From Diphasiastrum complanatum (lineage: Eukaryota; Streptophyta; Lycopodiopsida; Lycopodiales; Lycopodiaceae), in assembly GCA_029204225.1 (NCBI GenBank), contig CM055098.1:15708858-15772857 (forward strand): a stretch of 64,000 nucleotides of DNA, given 5' to 3'. The notes below the pieces were generated by a model. It did no database searches, was not told the origin of the DNA, and was given only the letters and a program-made list of their open reading frames with translations. Position numbers and translations under genes: made by a program. Below, in pieces: positions 41,343-53,925 of this stretch (positions within the stretch are counted from its first letter, which is position 1; every line of letters starts with the position of its first letter).

Positions 41343-41600
41343 TTGTACAAAAGCAATTAGTGGGTAGAGAGAGTAGTGGACCTACTAGTGGTACAAGTGA
41401 GCACAAGGCATCATCCATCCTCACAAAGCAATTAGTGTGTAGAGAGTATAGCGGCAGCAGTGAGCTCAAGGCAGAATCCATCCTCACAAAGTCTATAGAG
41501 AATAGTGGTAGCAGTGAGCAGAAGGCATAATTCATCCTCACGAAGCAGATAGTCTGTTGAGCGTAGCGGTAGAAGTGAGCACAAGGCATCATCCAGATTC
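41343..41600. repeat. Four imperfect tandem copies of a 55-75-bp unit
   Basis: Units contain AGCA(A/G)(A/T)TAGT, a GTAG(A/C)GG block, then GTGAGCACAAGGCATCATCC and ATCCTCAC. The minus-strand frames across it are repeat artefacts. Confidence 0.8.
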
Positions 41601-42800
41601 CATCCTGAGCCAAAGAGAGTAGTTAGCAGGAGCTTGCATCCCTCCAACACTAAAGTCTGGACTAGTCCAGAAACCAGAGTGTGGGAGGGATGGAGGAGGG
41701 TCCCTGACCTGGGTAGAACCGTAGAGCTCTTGGCGCCGACTCCCTTTGGGGTTTGGGCCTTCGTTGTTGCTGCTGCAGCTGCATGCATGCTTCTGGTTCT
41801 GAGCAGCAGCCTGCTTACACACAACTGGCTATCATTTATTTCGCCAGTCGTGACTCGTTAATTGCGAGTTCACAGAGAACGTCTCAACTGCTCCCAGTAC
41901 TGTCCTTACCTATTAATGCTTCTTCCGCACCTCCTTTTCCTTCCCCTTCTCTTCCCGCCACGCCTTCTCCTCCACCACCTCCTCCTCCGATGATATCTCC
42001 CTAACTTTTCTCTACATCTCTACTTTTTTCTCGCTCTTTTCTCTTTGTGCTCAGCCCACAACGAAAAAGCTCTCTTATTTGGGCCGATAGCTCCCTTTTT
42101 GAAGTGATCTTTGTAGATCCTGATTGCCATTATTGTGAGAGCGTGTTTTTTGTTTCGGTTTCCAGAGTATTTGTGTGATCTCTTTTGAGTGTTGAGTGAT
42201 CTCTCTGAGTGTTTTAAGTGTTGCTGTAGCTTTGTTTTTTGGGTTTACTGGATGGGCTGCTTCTGTCTGAGCGTTTTTTGAAGCAACTTTCCTGAGAGGG
42301 AGAGACAGAGAGAGAAAGTAGAGTAAGCACCACGTTGCTTGCCTTCCTTCTCCCTCTTTCTCTCTGGACGGCGTGAGAGAGGGTTGGAGGCTCAAAGAAC
42401 TTGCCTCCCTCACTCTCTCTAGTCCCTTGCTCTCATTGTACCATCACTATAATCTCACCACCTAGCCAAAGTTTGTAATTTTTTCAAACCCGGTCCTTCT
42501 TGCAATCTATTGAGCTGAACGCTGCTAGTATTGGTGCTTTGTTTGATTCAGCCTTACTGTCTACAGGTGTTGTAGATCTTAATAGCTCGACGAATCTGCA
42601 ATACTATTTTGCATTATACTCTGCAGCGTGGGAGATCACAAATAGACGGGAGATTTGCGATCCTCTCGAAGTCTGGAAAATACTAGATTGTTGTCAGTGT
42701 ATTGCTAATGATGAATGAGTTCTGGAGCGACTTGAAACAAGCTAGATCTATTTATATCTGTAAAAGGATTAGTTCTTGAATCAGCACGAAGTACGTTGAT
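41601..42800 (+). promoter_or_regulatory. Promoter and 5' leader region of the HD-ZIP IV gene
   Basis: Pyrimidine-rich stretches at 41925-42060 (CTTCTCCTCCACCACCTCC) and 42300-42430 are typical of plant leaders. Candidate splice acceptors (for example CTACAG at 42561-42566) allow a leader intron, which I cannot prove. No L1 box (TAAATGYA) was found on a quick reading. Confidence 0.45.
42708..42779 (+). CDS. Upstream ORF in the HD-ZIP IV leader, 23 aa
   Basis: ATG ATG at 42708 opens a 23-codon frame (MMNEFWSDLKQARSIYICKR and three more residues) that stops at TGA 42777-42779. It is in the same frame as the main ORF and ends 21 nt before the main ATG. If this part is in the mRNA, it would be met first by scanning ribosomes and could dampen translation. 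No family is recognised. Confidence 0.45.
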   Translation: MMNEFWSDLKQARSIYICKRISS

Positions 42801-45800
42801 ATGAAGCTTGGAGGTCCCACTGTTGGATTGCATTTCAACGTTGCCGAGGAGAGGCGGCTACTTGACATATCAAACATGCCTGCAGGAATGATGGGGGCCC
42901 CTCGTCTGGCTCTTCCTCCACCATTGCCCCGTCCATCGAAGAACATCTACTCTTCTGGTCTATCCCTCAGTCTGGTAAGCTGTTTGCTCCGAAAGTGTAT
43001 GTTTTTATCAGCGTTGTCAGTGGTTGTCTGAGCAGAAATTGTTTAAACGATACCTTCAAGAATATGCTTCTAAAGGACTGGTTTGATGGACACAGCCACC
43101 TGAGCTAGAGGGATTGCGTGAAGCAACGCAGGCCATGGAAAACGAGAAACTGAAGAGAAGTAAGGAAGAGGAAGATGAGAGCAAGTCTGCTAGTGAAAAC
43201 ATGGATACTTTGTCTGGAGATGATCAAGATTTAGAGCCTCCAAGAAAAAAAAGATACCATCGTCACACTCCTCGACAAATTCAGGAGATGGAGACGTAAG
43301 AACACCAACCAATTATCGTTATATATTTTCTGTACTTTAGAAGCAGCTTTCAAAATCGCTTTCCTCTTGAACAGTGAATTAATGTTATCCTCTAGCTCCT
43401 TTGCCTATCGATACAAAAGAAGCTTCTAGTAACCTCATTTCGACCTGCCTTATGAAGTTTCTTCAGCAACCTGCTCCTGAAGTAGATTATTCATATCAGC
43501 GAAGCTGTGGACTGATTTTATCAGTACATCTAACTGCCCAACACAAACAAGTAATACAGTAGAAGATATAATTTTTGAGATCAGTGGATAGTTTAGATTC
43601 ACTAGTCCTACCTAAGATGCATGCATGTAACGTATGTTAAAATCCAGTATACGATTATCTCGCAGTAGCTGATTTATGACGATATTCATGAATTTCATGG
43701 AAGCGCTTGCAGGTTGTTCAAAGAATGCCCGCATCCTGACGACAAACAGAGGCAGGAGCTCAGCAAAGAGCTCGGTCTTACTCCTCGCCAAGTGAAATTC
43801 TGGTTTCAAAATCGACGAACTCAGCTGAAGGTTTGATCCTGTTCTACGTCGTCTGTGGCATTCATAGCGTTTGAAGACTGCGGACCCTTCTGATCTTCTA
43901 GTCTTGCCAAGTTCACATTTTACTGCTTAATTTATGCTATAGTTGGTGTAGACAACTCTCCTTGCAATGACATCGCTACGTACTCCCATTTATATTGAAG
44001 AACCTTTCACCTGCATCCCAGGCGCATCAGGAGCGAGCTGAGAACTCCATGCTGCGGGTCGAAAATGAGAAGCTGCGGTTAGAAAACATTACTATGCGGG
44101 AAGCTATGAAAAATATTTCGTGTCCAAGTTGCGGAGGGCCAGCTGTGCTGGGAGAAATGTCCTTCGATGAGCAGCAGTTGCGCATTGAAAATGCCCGTTT
44201 GAAAGATGAAGTAAAAACCGAGATCTTTGTTGCTAATCTTACATTTTTATGAAAGCTAATTTGTTGGACTTACTTAAGCTCTCTATCAGCAGTTACTTCC
44301 CTTCGATCCTTTTGATTTCAGATCAAACAATGCTGAATGTTTTCGTATCATCCATTGAAACTGAATGGCTGAAATGATTTAGCTACCACTTGCCACGATC
44401 GTTCTTCCTCGTTATCACTTATATATCTCTACTTCGAGAATGTTTTGTCAGACTTCATACTTTCTTTGTGGATGGTGCAGCTTGATCGAGTTTCCACGCT
44501 AGCAGCTAAATATCTTGGCCGACCCTTACTGTCAGCATCTCCGCTCCAGTCCCATCTTCGGAGTTCACCTTTGGATCTTGCAGTCACTGCGAGCTTTGGG
44601 TCACATTCCATTTCTCAAGTGCCATCCCTCTACCAGCAATCTCTTGTGACGGATCTCGCGTGTAGACCACCTGCTATATCCGATTCAGAAAAGCCTCTGA
44701 TAGTGGAGCTTGCAGTGAGAGCAATGGAGGAGCTGATCCGTATGTGCCAACCTGAGGAGACATCATGGATGCCGAGCATTGAGGGACCTAACGAGGTGTT
44801 AAACTACGAGGACTACATTCAGCAGTGCTCAAAAATTCTAGGTCCAAGACCTTATGGCATGAAGACTGAGGCGACTAGAGACACTGGCTTGGTCATGATG
44901 AATGGAGTTAGCTTAGTGGAGAACTTAATGGACTCGGTGGGTATGCGTACACACACTGCAGTTGCATGTTTTGTTTGAGCTGCTCCTTTCTGTGAGCATG
45001 ATATAGACTGAATCTACTCCCAGAAACCTCAATTGTCATTTGTCTACAGGCTCGTTGGATGGAGATGTTTCCCAGTATTATTTCTCGAGCTACCACCATT
45101 GACGTTCTGGCTAGTGGTGTTACTGGCAATCGCAATGGAGCTTTACAATTGGTAGGAGTTAGTCTGATGGTCCTAGGTCATTTTTCAAGTTTGAACTCTT
45201 GAAGTACAGATTGTGAGTATCTTTATGATATCGGTGTATACTTTCTAAGATCTTGCATTTGCAGATGTATGCTGAGTTGCAGGTGCTGTCACCTCTGGTT
45301 CCTACTCGAGAAATTTACTTTCTAAGATACTGCAAGCAGCATGCAGAAGGATTGTGGGCTGTGGTTGATGTTTCTGTTGATATGCTTCGTGGTCCATATC
45401 CTCCAAGTCGGTGCCGAAGACGTCCTTCAGGTTACGTTATTCAAGACATGCCAAATGGTTACTCAAAGGTATTGTTTTCTTCCCTATCATGTATGAGAGC
45501 CTCCTGCAGTCCACTGTTCACTTAGACTTTATGAGAGTTGTTATAGAATTCTAAGTATTTCATGTTTTTGCAGTCCAAAAATCTCGAATTTGATGATAGT
45601 CTACTTGTAATGAGTATTGATTTAGATGTGTCATGGGTGATATCACGACTACTGGCAATGAGCTTATGATGCACAATATTATGCGTGTAATATTGTGTGT
45701 TTGATCTGCTGGTTTTGCTAATTTGATATGATCGTATGGTTCTTCTGGGCAGCACTGCTCATTCAGTCTTTGCTAAAACAAAATATGTGAAAGACAAGTT

Positions 45801-48668
45801 CTTGTTTGATCAGGTTACTGTGTTAGAGCATATAGAATATGATGACCGAGCAGTGAACCAGATGTACAAGCCACTGCTAAACAGTGGGATGGCGTTTGGA
45901 GCTCAGAGATGGCTTGCAACAATACAATGTCAATGTGAGCGACTTGCAAGTCTGCTTGCTAGCAATATGTCTGCACGATACTTGGGAGGTATGGTTGCCC
46001 TTTGTTCTCTTGCTTGTGCTCTTTCACATTTTAATCTCAGTGCATTTTGATTTTGTTGGTCCTTGGGTACAGTAGTGATCTGCAGTATACCACCAGGCCT
46101 CGAGATGAATCAGAGGCACAAGTGCATGTAGCTGTAATGAATTTTAAAAGCAGCCTACTTTGACTGCATTTTCTGTTTGAAAATGAAATGCAGTGAAGTG
46201 TCTAGTTTGTTAGGATAATCAATCACTTCGAAATAAGAATTATGAATTCTCTTTTCAATTTGTTGACTTAATATTATCTATGTACAGTGATTCAAAATGC
46301 CAATGGACGAAGGAGCATGTTGAAACTAGCTCAGCGGATGACTAACAATTTCTGTGCTGGTGTAAGTGCCTCAACTGCACATACTTGGACGACTTTGTCA
46401 AATAGTGGCGAAGATGATGTACGAGTTATGACTCGCAAGAGTGAGAACAATCCTGGGGAGCCTTCAGGAATTGTTCTAAGTGCAGCAACATCCATGTGGC
46501 TTCCAGTCTCACCCCAGCGCGTCTTTGAGTTTCTTCGAGATGAGCGTGTTCGAAGTGAGGTATCTCTAATCTGCCCTTTATCTATCATATACTGTTGGTA
46601 CTGAGTATATTTGATAGTATTATATTAGCTCGGAGGACTATTGGACCACGTTTGCACCTTGTTTTATGATCTTGTGTGAAAGTGATAAATTTAATTGTTT
46701 TTACTTAATCTGTAATTGTAAGACGTTGCACTGGCTCAACAGTGTTACCATTTTTCATGACACGGGAGGTCTAACACGGACACTTTGGTGCTCAAAAGTG
46801 TTTGTTCAGATTCAATTTTAATACCAATCCGGACTTCTCTGCATTGGTTGTCAAATATCATTGGGTTGATGTGTAGAACAGGCTAGAGCATTTAAACGTG
46901 ACAGACTAATATTCAGAACTTGATGAAGGCAAAGCTTTGGATGGTTAAATCCATGTCTATACAACTCCAAATTGAAACTCCATTGAATGCAGATAGTATG
47001 GCCATGTACAATTTTTGAATAGACAGCCATTGGAAATCACGCCCACATTTTGTGAAAATGTTGTTTTCCTTTGTGTGATGATTTTTATATTTATGGCTTA
47101 TTGTATTCATGTCAGTTGTTAAATATGTTGTGTAGGAAATATTATAAAGATAGTCATGTCTGTTAATATTTGCCATACATGACAGTGAGCTTCTAAAAAT
47201 GCTATGGCAATGAGGATAGTGATTTCACTCAAAATGATGGAAGCTTTGAATGATAGAATATGTATTTGCAGAGCTGTAATGCTCTTTTGTGTTGATTTTA
47301 AAACTAGAAACTCAAGTTTTTGAATTGCTAATCTACTTTTAAGAGTGTCATTTCTGTTCAATGCGTTGTCTAGTTGATGCATCATAATTAAGAATGAATT
47401 TTTTGTAGAGCATTTATGTGATTGTTGGTTATTAGTGATATATGCCGAAACTTCAAACAGTTGACCAAAAAGGATAGATTCTTGGTAATTAGTGATATAT
47501 GCTGAAAACTTCAAACAGTTGACCAAAAAGGTCGCCGTGATACTTGTACAGTCAGAAGAGCAACTTGTAGTGATCATTGTTATATCTCCACACACTTTGA
47601 AATCTAGAATTTCCTGTTTCACAAAAGATGAAGTGATCACTCATATAACTAGATTCTTAGATCTAAAAATTACTGACTTTGCTCAGCGCTTGTACATCTT
47701 TTTCAATCACATTTGCTTATTGCTGCTTTCAAATGACTGCTATAATTATATAAACATGTCTACGAAGTATTGGCTAATACATTTGGCGGTTAGTGAAATC
47801 TAAATTTGTGGACATTCGTGCAAAATCAATGCTAATTCGGATGTCTATATGTTGGTTCTTGCAAATTGGACAGTGGGACATCTTGTCGAATGGAGGGCTG
47901 GTGCAGGAGATGGAGCATATAGCAAATGGACAGAATCCTGGAAACAGTGTCTCATTACTTAAGGTTAATGTAAGTGGTACAGAAGCTTCATCTTTGTTCT
48001 CATTGTGTTGACAAATGATTGCAAGAGAACATGTGCAACCTTGGAGGGGTCTAGTGATTTGACTTAAACTCACAGATAATGTTTGCCAATTTGTAATAGA
48101 ACTATTTTCATTAGGGCAACTCCATGCTTTAACGAGAAAAATGTCTGAAGAACATCACAGTATTTTCAAGATTCATATTTAAGGCACACCCTATGGAAAG
48201 CTGTTAAGCAGTCCTGTACTGGTTTAGTATTGCCTGAAGGGCTTTATATGACATTGTCGCTTATACTGATGTACAATTATTATGCAGGCCATTAACTCTG
48301 CAAACTCCAACATGTTGATATTGCAAGAAAGCTGTACAGACGTGTCTGGCTCTCTAGTAGTTTATGCGCCTGTGGATATACCTGCCATGAACATAGTAAT
48401 GAGTGGAGGGGATCCAGATTGTGTTTCTCTTTTGCCTTCAGGATTTGCCATTCTTCCAGATGGTCCAGATTGTCGAGCACTTCTAAATGATAATGCTGGA
48501 GTTGACTCTCTGCGAACAGGAGGGTCTTTACTGACTATAGCTTTCCAAATATTGGTTAGTAGCACGCCATTTGCTAAATTGTCTTTGGAATCAGTAGCCA
48601 CCGTAAACAATCTTATCTCTTGCACTGCTAAGAAAATCAAAGCTGCTCTTGAATGTGAGACTGTCTAG
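42801..48668 (+). CDS. HD-ZIP class IV homeodomain-START transcription factor, 788 aa, 11 exons
   Basis: A nuclear factor, usually epidermal. Exons: 42801-42974, 43096-43295, 43713-43830, 44022-44210, 44481-44936, 45050-45151, 45265-45468, 45814-45988, 46288-46559, 47874-47969, 48288-48668; GT-AG throughout, 2367 nt. An acidic patch is followed by the homeodomain (residues 109-164, [17 protein letters not shown] to [13 protein letters not shown]), then the zipper-loop-zipper with CPSC (Cys198, Cys201). A START domain runs from about 298 ([18 protein letters not shown]), and the C-terminal SAD-type part includes [16 protein letters not shown] and [11 protein letters not shown]. Length fits the family (700-800). 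[11 protein letters not shown] recalls HDG11. It is not class III: no MEKHLA domain and the CXXC loop is present. The exon 5 donor is uncertain by 4 nt, but only 44936 keeps frame. The gene looks intact. Confidence 0.95.
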
Positions 48669-50218
48669 TATCTACTGCTCCATGAAATCTCTGGACTGCA
48701 CTCTTTATTGTCTAAGCCTTGGGTTACTTTCCCGGGAAGGATCTCGTATGCTGGATCCTTGTCTCAAGGAGGGTTTGCGAAGGCTTGCCAAGTCTAGTTA
48801 TTCTAGTTATATTTAAGAAAGGTACCAAAACTTTGTTGTGATGGGGGACTATCAACACTTTCCTGCTTATATTGAGGATGATGTTGATTTCTCCCTCAAC
48901 AAGTGGGCATTCAAATTTCCCAAAGACGATGTGCAGTTTTGGCTGCTTTGACATTTAATTAGCTGTAATGTATATGGAAGTTAAAGGAAGTCAAGAACGC
49001 ACCAAAAATCTGCCTTGCCTTGTGGTTAAGTTTTCTATGCAGTATACAAGTGTCCAGTGAGCAATATCAATCGTCTGTTCACACTTGCATTCTGCATGTG
49101 CTTCACCACATGGCAAGGGTAGTGGTTCGGGTATTGACTTCTTGAAACTCTTCCTACTCTTGTGACTATATCTATTTGTCTGATAAATGTTTCTTAATGG
49201 AAATCATCTTGTTGCCAGCTTGTGTGCGATGGTACATATGAATCAGATTTTAAATTATCAAATTCAAAATTTCAGCAACTTGATATATATTAAAGATCAG
49301 AGTATGTTGACCATCTTGAAAGCTACATTTTTGCACGCTCTTAGTCGTTGCTTTCTTGAAGTATTTGTGGATGTTGGATTTTCATGATCTGATAATCACA
49401 CTATGATTTTTGGATAACCTGCAAAGGCATTATTAAACATTTATAATTTGAATATTGGAACATTTTTTCTGATAAGATTTTTATTAAGGATCTTTCATGT
49501 TGAACTTGTTTAATAAAGCAGGCTTCCTAAATTTTATATGAAAGCTTGATGCATATTAGAGAACTATTAATCAAAGCTTATTTAGTCTATCATCCTGGTA
49601 CGTGCATTTTTCTCAGGTTTGTAGTTTCATATGAGGTCCGTTGAAGCAGATTGTCTTATAATCATGATTTATGATTTTTGCATAACCTGCATATGTTTGA
49701 CAAATATGTAAGATCTGACTATATAATTGTTTCTTTTGTGAGGAGTTATCTGAAGAAGCACGGCTGTTTTGTTCTCCTGAGCAAAATTCATTTCAAGATT
49801 ACTATCCTGGAAATATTGTCTCTAATGCTTATTAAGTGGAAGCTCTCATGTTTAGGTTTACGTGCATCTGCAGGTTATCTTGACCAATATATTTTTCATG
49901 CAGGAGTTATAGATTTAAATGAAACTCTTGTTTGTCACAAGTCTGTAAAATGATACTTTCTGAAATTTGGTATTACATGTTTTTTTTAAAGTGTGACGTC
50001 TCTCTTGGCAGTTTCATTGAATGCTAAGACCTTCACTATGGTTTTAAGATAGAGACTCTAGCAGTCACTTATCATTTGAAAGAGCGGTTTTTTATTTTCT
50101 TGTTTGCCTTGTGTTACCTATATATGCCTGAAGCTCAAGAACAGAACCTCCTCAAGGAACATTTCTCAACCTAGTGAAGAAACCATTGGACCTCGAAGGA
50201 AAAGTGCGTACACTAAAA
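48669..50218 (+). other. 3' flank of the HD-ZIP IV gene
   Basis: The first few hundred bases are the likely 3' UTR. The rest is AT-rich with short random frames and no recognisable gene. Confidence 0.5.
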
Positions 50219-50388
50219 AGCCTTAGGAACTGTGGTTTTATCCCACTGCTGAGAATGGTCTGACAATGGGCAAGCCTTAGGAACTGTGGTTTTAACCCAC
50301 TGCTGAGAATGGTCTGACAATGGGCAAGCCTTACGAACTGTGGTTTAACGTACTGCTGCAAATGGTCTGACAATGCCCATTGCCGACA
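50219..50388. repeat. Three tandem copies of a 56-58-bp unit
   Basis: Each unit has GCCTTAGGAACTGTGGTTTT (or GCCTTACGAACTG), then ACTGCTG and AATGGTCTGACAATG. Copies one and two differ by only a base or so; the third is shorter and diverged. Confidence 0.9.
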
Positions 50389-51061
50389 CTCTGTTCTTTC
50401 GAATTCCATCCCGAGATTGTGATTTCCCAAAAAGTAACTTGCCAGCTTTCTTCTTAATAGCATAAGTTCTCCTTAGCAAAGGGTGGTTTTATCTTTGCTT
50501 GAGAAAGGTGACCACCCCTCTAAATGTTGTTTTTTCTGATTTTGTGATGACAATTGTATTCTCCTGTCCTTGCCACTGAAAAAATCTTTCATTCTTTTAT
50601 TACTATTAGCTGAGGAATCCGAGAAATCATTACTTGTTATCGTCCTGTTTTCTGTTGGAAGTTATCTATCTTGCTTTCTGTTGACTGATTTGTTATGCAG
50701 TTTTTAAACTCTCCTACTTGAATTTGATCTATGTGTTCTAGATCCCTTTCAACTGCCTCACAGCTGAACGATATTTTGTTTGATGCTGCTGCTGCCAATT
50801 CCTATTGGCAATGTGCTAAAGTTATTACCCTTTGAAACATTTGGCTTGATAGAAATAGTAGGGAATTTGGGAACGGTGACTTTGTTATATCTCGCCTGCC
50901 TCTTTTTAAAGAGGCTGATAAGTTAAACTGTCTCTAAGTGACTTCTTTGAGATTTGAGTTTGTACCTTGTATAAAATTATTAATCCATGGTTAGTTTTTT
51001 CGAGAAAAAAAAAACATTGTTAAAATATTGCTTCCATAGCCTAGTGAAATGGCTGTAGCTA
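50389..51061. other. Non-coding stretch before the hAT element
   Basis: No gene was recognised. Confidence 0.6.
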
Positions 51062-51069
51062 GTATATAC

Positions 51070-53917
51070 CATAGTTGCAGCCCGATTCGCAAATCGCGAT
51101 TCAGAATCGCAATCCCGATTCGCGATTCGGGATTTTCTTAGAATCGTGAAGGATCGAATTTTTTTTCTTTTGAAATTTTTTTGTGCAATATGGGTATCAG
51201 ATGAAAGCTTTGATCGAGGGGAGTATGATTGTGTAGTTTGCCGACTGTTTCAGGTGCAGGATGGTCCCTTTACGCTAAAGCTGCATCCCATATAAAAAAA
51301 AGAGAACACATTGGGGCATTCCCATTGAACATAGCAGGAATTTCCCTTTCTTTGATTCTCCCTCTCTCTATCTCTCTCTGATCACGATTCACAACAAACG
51401 GAACTAAAACCATGTTGAACAAAAACCTAGTTGAATCATTTTGAACTTTAGCCTTAAATGAAACAATTTTTGACAAAACAACCATACTCTCTCTCTCTCT
51501 CTCTCTACAACCATAAATCATAAACCATAAAACCGAAGTTACTAAACTAAAATCACAAAGAACAATACTGAATCACGACAATGCTATGAATAGGATCATT
51601 ATAATATATGATATCGGGTCACATGGCACCAAAAAGGGGTACAATGATGTTCCATGAACATAATGAAAACTATATAACTAAGGCTCGTCAGAGTCATGGT
51701 AGGATAAATCATCCGAATCTGTGGACTGCAGATCTCATGGGTCCGTAGATGAATCGGAACTGGAGGGAGCCATATGTCGTGGTGTGGCCTTGGCTCTGTT
51801 GCGTCTCTGGATCCCTGCTGCGTGCCCTGGCTTTGGACCACCCCCCTCTCCTTGCTTGTACCTGTCTCTGCCTCTGCCTCTCTCCCCTTGTCTGGCCCCC
51901 ATCTGGCTGTCCCCAGTCCTGTGTCTACTCCGTCGTGCCTGTGTGTCAGGTGGCCATAACCCTACGCCCTGGGATGGACCTACCCACTGTGATGATGCCT
52001 GGTCGACGACTGTCTGTGATGCTCCACTCGTCTACAAAAAGAGTACTCAACACTCCCTCCTAGAACCTCTAGGTCTCCACCTAGGCCTACTTGCAGGAAT
52101 GGTTGGCTTCTCTGTCTCTGCATCAGGGTCCACCAGCAGGTCAGCCAGGTCATCCCCTTGTGCCTCCGTCCACACTCCTCGTCCTCCTCTGTATCTCCCT
52201 CGATCCACTCCTCCTCCACGTAGTTTGCCCCGAGCATCTCTCCACTCTCCGAGACCTCGTCATCTCCCTCCTCAGCCCTCTCCCTCTGCCTCTGTCCTCT
52301 GTCGTCGTAAAGCCCGTGCGTTAGCCTGTGCTTTGTCTGTAGAGCTCTCTATGGATCTCATCATCCATCTCCTCCTGTGTGGGTGGTGCCCGAGGACCAG
52401 CAGCTATCGAATCCACCAAGCAAGTGTCAAGGTTCACCTGCAACCAAAAACAATACATTGTTGTCAGGCAGGTATTGTGCAACTCACTGCATATTTTGAA
52501 AGCAAATCAATTCATCAAAGCATAGCAAGAAAAAAGAGGTGATGATGTGACTCACCTCGAGCATCTGACCCTCTCCTCGTGTGCGCCTCAGCATACGGTC
52601 GTTGGTGTTCACAAACACCAACCGCCTACACTGCTTGATGGACAACCTGTTCCTCTTCTACGTGTGATACAAGGCCCAGGTGTTCCAATTCCGCTCACAA
52701 GCTCCTGCAGAACAGTCTTGTGCAAGGACTCTCTCAGCCAATCGCCTCAGGTCACCTGTGCTGCGCCCGTGGATGCATCACCATGTAACGGGCCTCAGCT
52801 GATCCTCCCTCCGTTGACTCTGCTCTCCATCGAAAGGAAACTGCAAGCGCTCAAATGCGAGCAGCTGGCTTGCAATGTTGGCCAGCATCGGACCTATTGG
52901 CAAAAGGAAAAACATGGCAACCTCCCTCGTAGTGCCTTTCGCCTGGGAGGTGTCCATGTAGCATCCACGGCCGCCATCCGTGCACAGAACTCCCTGAACA
53001 CCCAAGTGTCAGCAACAGCAAAGACATTGCCGCACTTGTAAACGAATTGGCCACACAGTCGAGTGGAACGGGCCCGTTGCTCTCTCTGCCAGCCGCATCG
53101 ATCAAGGGTCTGCTGCTTGGGCCTAACCCCTCTCTGCTGTGTATATGGTGCTCGTGGTCTAGCATGTCCAACGGATGGCTGATCTGTGGGTGTGTCACTC
53201 TCTGGCAACATCTGCCGAAGCATGTGGTGCATCTGCTGCCGAGGAGGAGGGTCCAGAAGCACCCGCTGTTGCTGAACCAACATGCTCATCTGATGGTCCT
53301 GCTGCTGCTGCGGATGGAACTGAAGGTGTTGTATTGGGCCTTGCACCTGAACCATGCTCTGCCCCTGTTATACGGACGTGAACGGGCGGAACGGATGTCA
53401 TAGGAGTCTGTGCAAGCATGTGAAAATGCATTCTAGGCTCACACATCACCTCACTCGGTTTCCAACAAGCCATTCTGTGAAAATGGCCAATATACACAAG
53501 CATTTGGAATGTGGTGTTCAAATCTCGCTAGGCGTGTCGTGACGGCTGAAACTGATGCTGTAAAAATCACTGTGGGCGTGAAGAAAGGTGGTCTAGAGCC
53601 AAACTACGCTAGATTTGGTTGCCTACAGCTCAATGTGAACAATTGCAAAAAATCAAGCCTACACTTACCAAATATCGAAAATTGGCCCTTTCGCTCTCCA
53701 CGAAGCTCAGACCCACCCGGCACCGTGCACACCAACTCCGTATCGTCGAGTAGATGCCTGCCAAGTATTCACTTGCGAAGATTGGATGCCCACAGCTCTC
53801 AGAAAAGAAATTTGCCTCCTCCATTGTTGGCTCGGTTCTGTGCGCGAGGAGCCGGCCAAAAATCGGGTTTTTGGTTTTTTTTTTTAACGATTCTGTCCAC
53901 GATTCGCTGCAACTATG
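51070..53917 (-). mobile_element. hAT DNA transposon, 2.85 kb
   Basis: The ends are CATAGTTGCAG (51070-51080) and CTGCAACTATG (53907-53917), perfect 11-bp inverted repeats. GTATATAC flanks both sides (51062-51069, 53918-53925). The 8-bp length and T/A at positions 2 and 7 fit hAT preference. The duplication is itself a palindrome, so a longer inverted repeat is a formal alternative. Subterminal CGATTC/GAATCG motifs are dense at the left end (51082-51150) and present at the right end (53888-53906), like transposase-binding sites of hAT elements. The interior is richer in GC than its surroundings and holds a decayed minus-strand transposase. It lies 2.4 kb downstream of the HD-ZIP gene. Confidence 0.88.
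51900..53530 (-). pseudogene. hAT transposase, decayed
   Basis: A transposase that would cut and move the element. On the minus strand near 52800-52560 the C-terminal hAT dimerisation region is plain: LRRLAERVLAQDCSAGACER followed by NWNTWALYHT, then KRNRLSIKQCRRLVFVNTND. The family pattern is VLSQTCSASGCERNWS ... H-T-KKRNRL ... LVYV. One tryptophan codon of the usual WW pair is TGA near 52769, and another stop interrupts YHT/KRNRL. Downstream (52330-52170) comes an acidic tail (EEEWIEGDTEEDEECG) of the kind many plant hAT proteins have. The N-terminal part (53530-53040) is Gln-, Ala- and Pro-rich; no BED zinc finger or complete catalytic region was identified, so internal loss is likely. Plus-strand frames here are shadows. 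Confidence 0.85.
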
Positions 53918-53925
53918 GTATATAC

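Noticed and set aside
42801-48668. HD-ZIP class III identity, and hence a miR166 site
   Set aside because: The CXXC-containing zipper-loop-zipper and the missing C-terminal MEKHLA domain indicate class IV, which is not a miR166 target class.
51721-52542. 273-residue plus-strand frame rich in Pro, Ser, Leu and Cys
   Set aside because: It lies opposite the acidic tail and C-terminal region of the minus-strand hAT transposase; its composition is the antisense of that GC-rich coding remnant.
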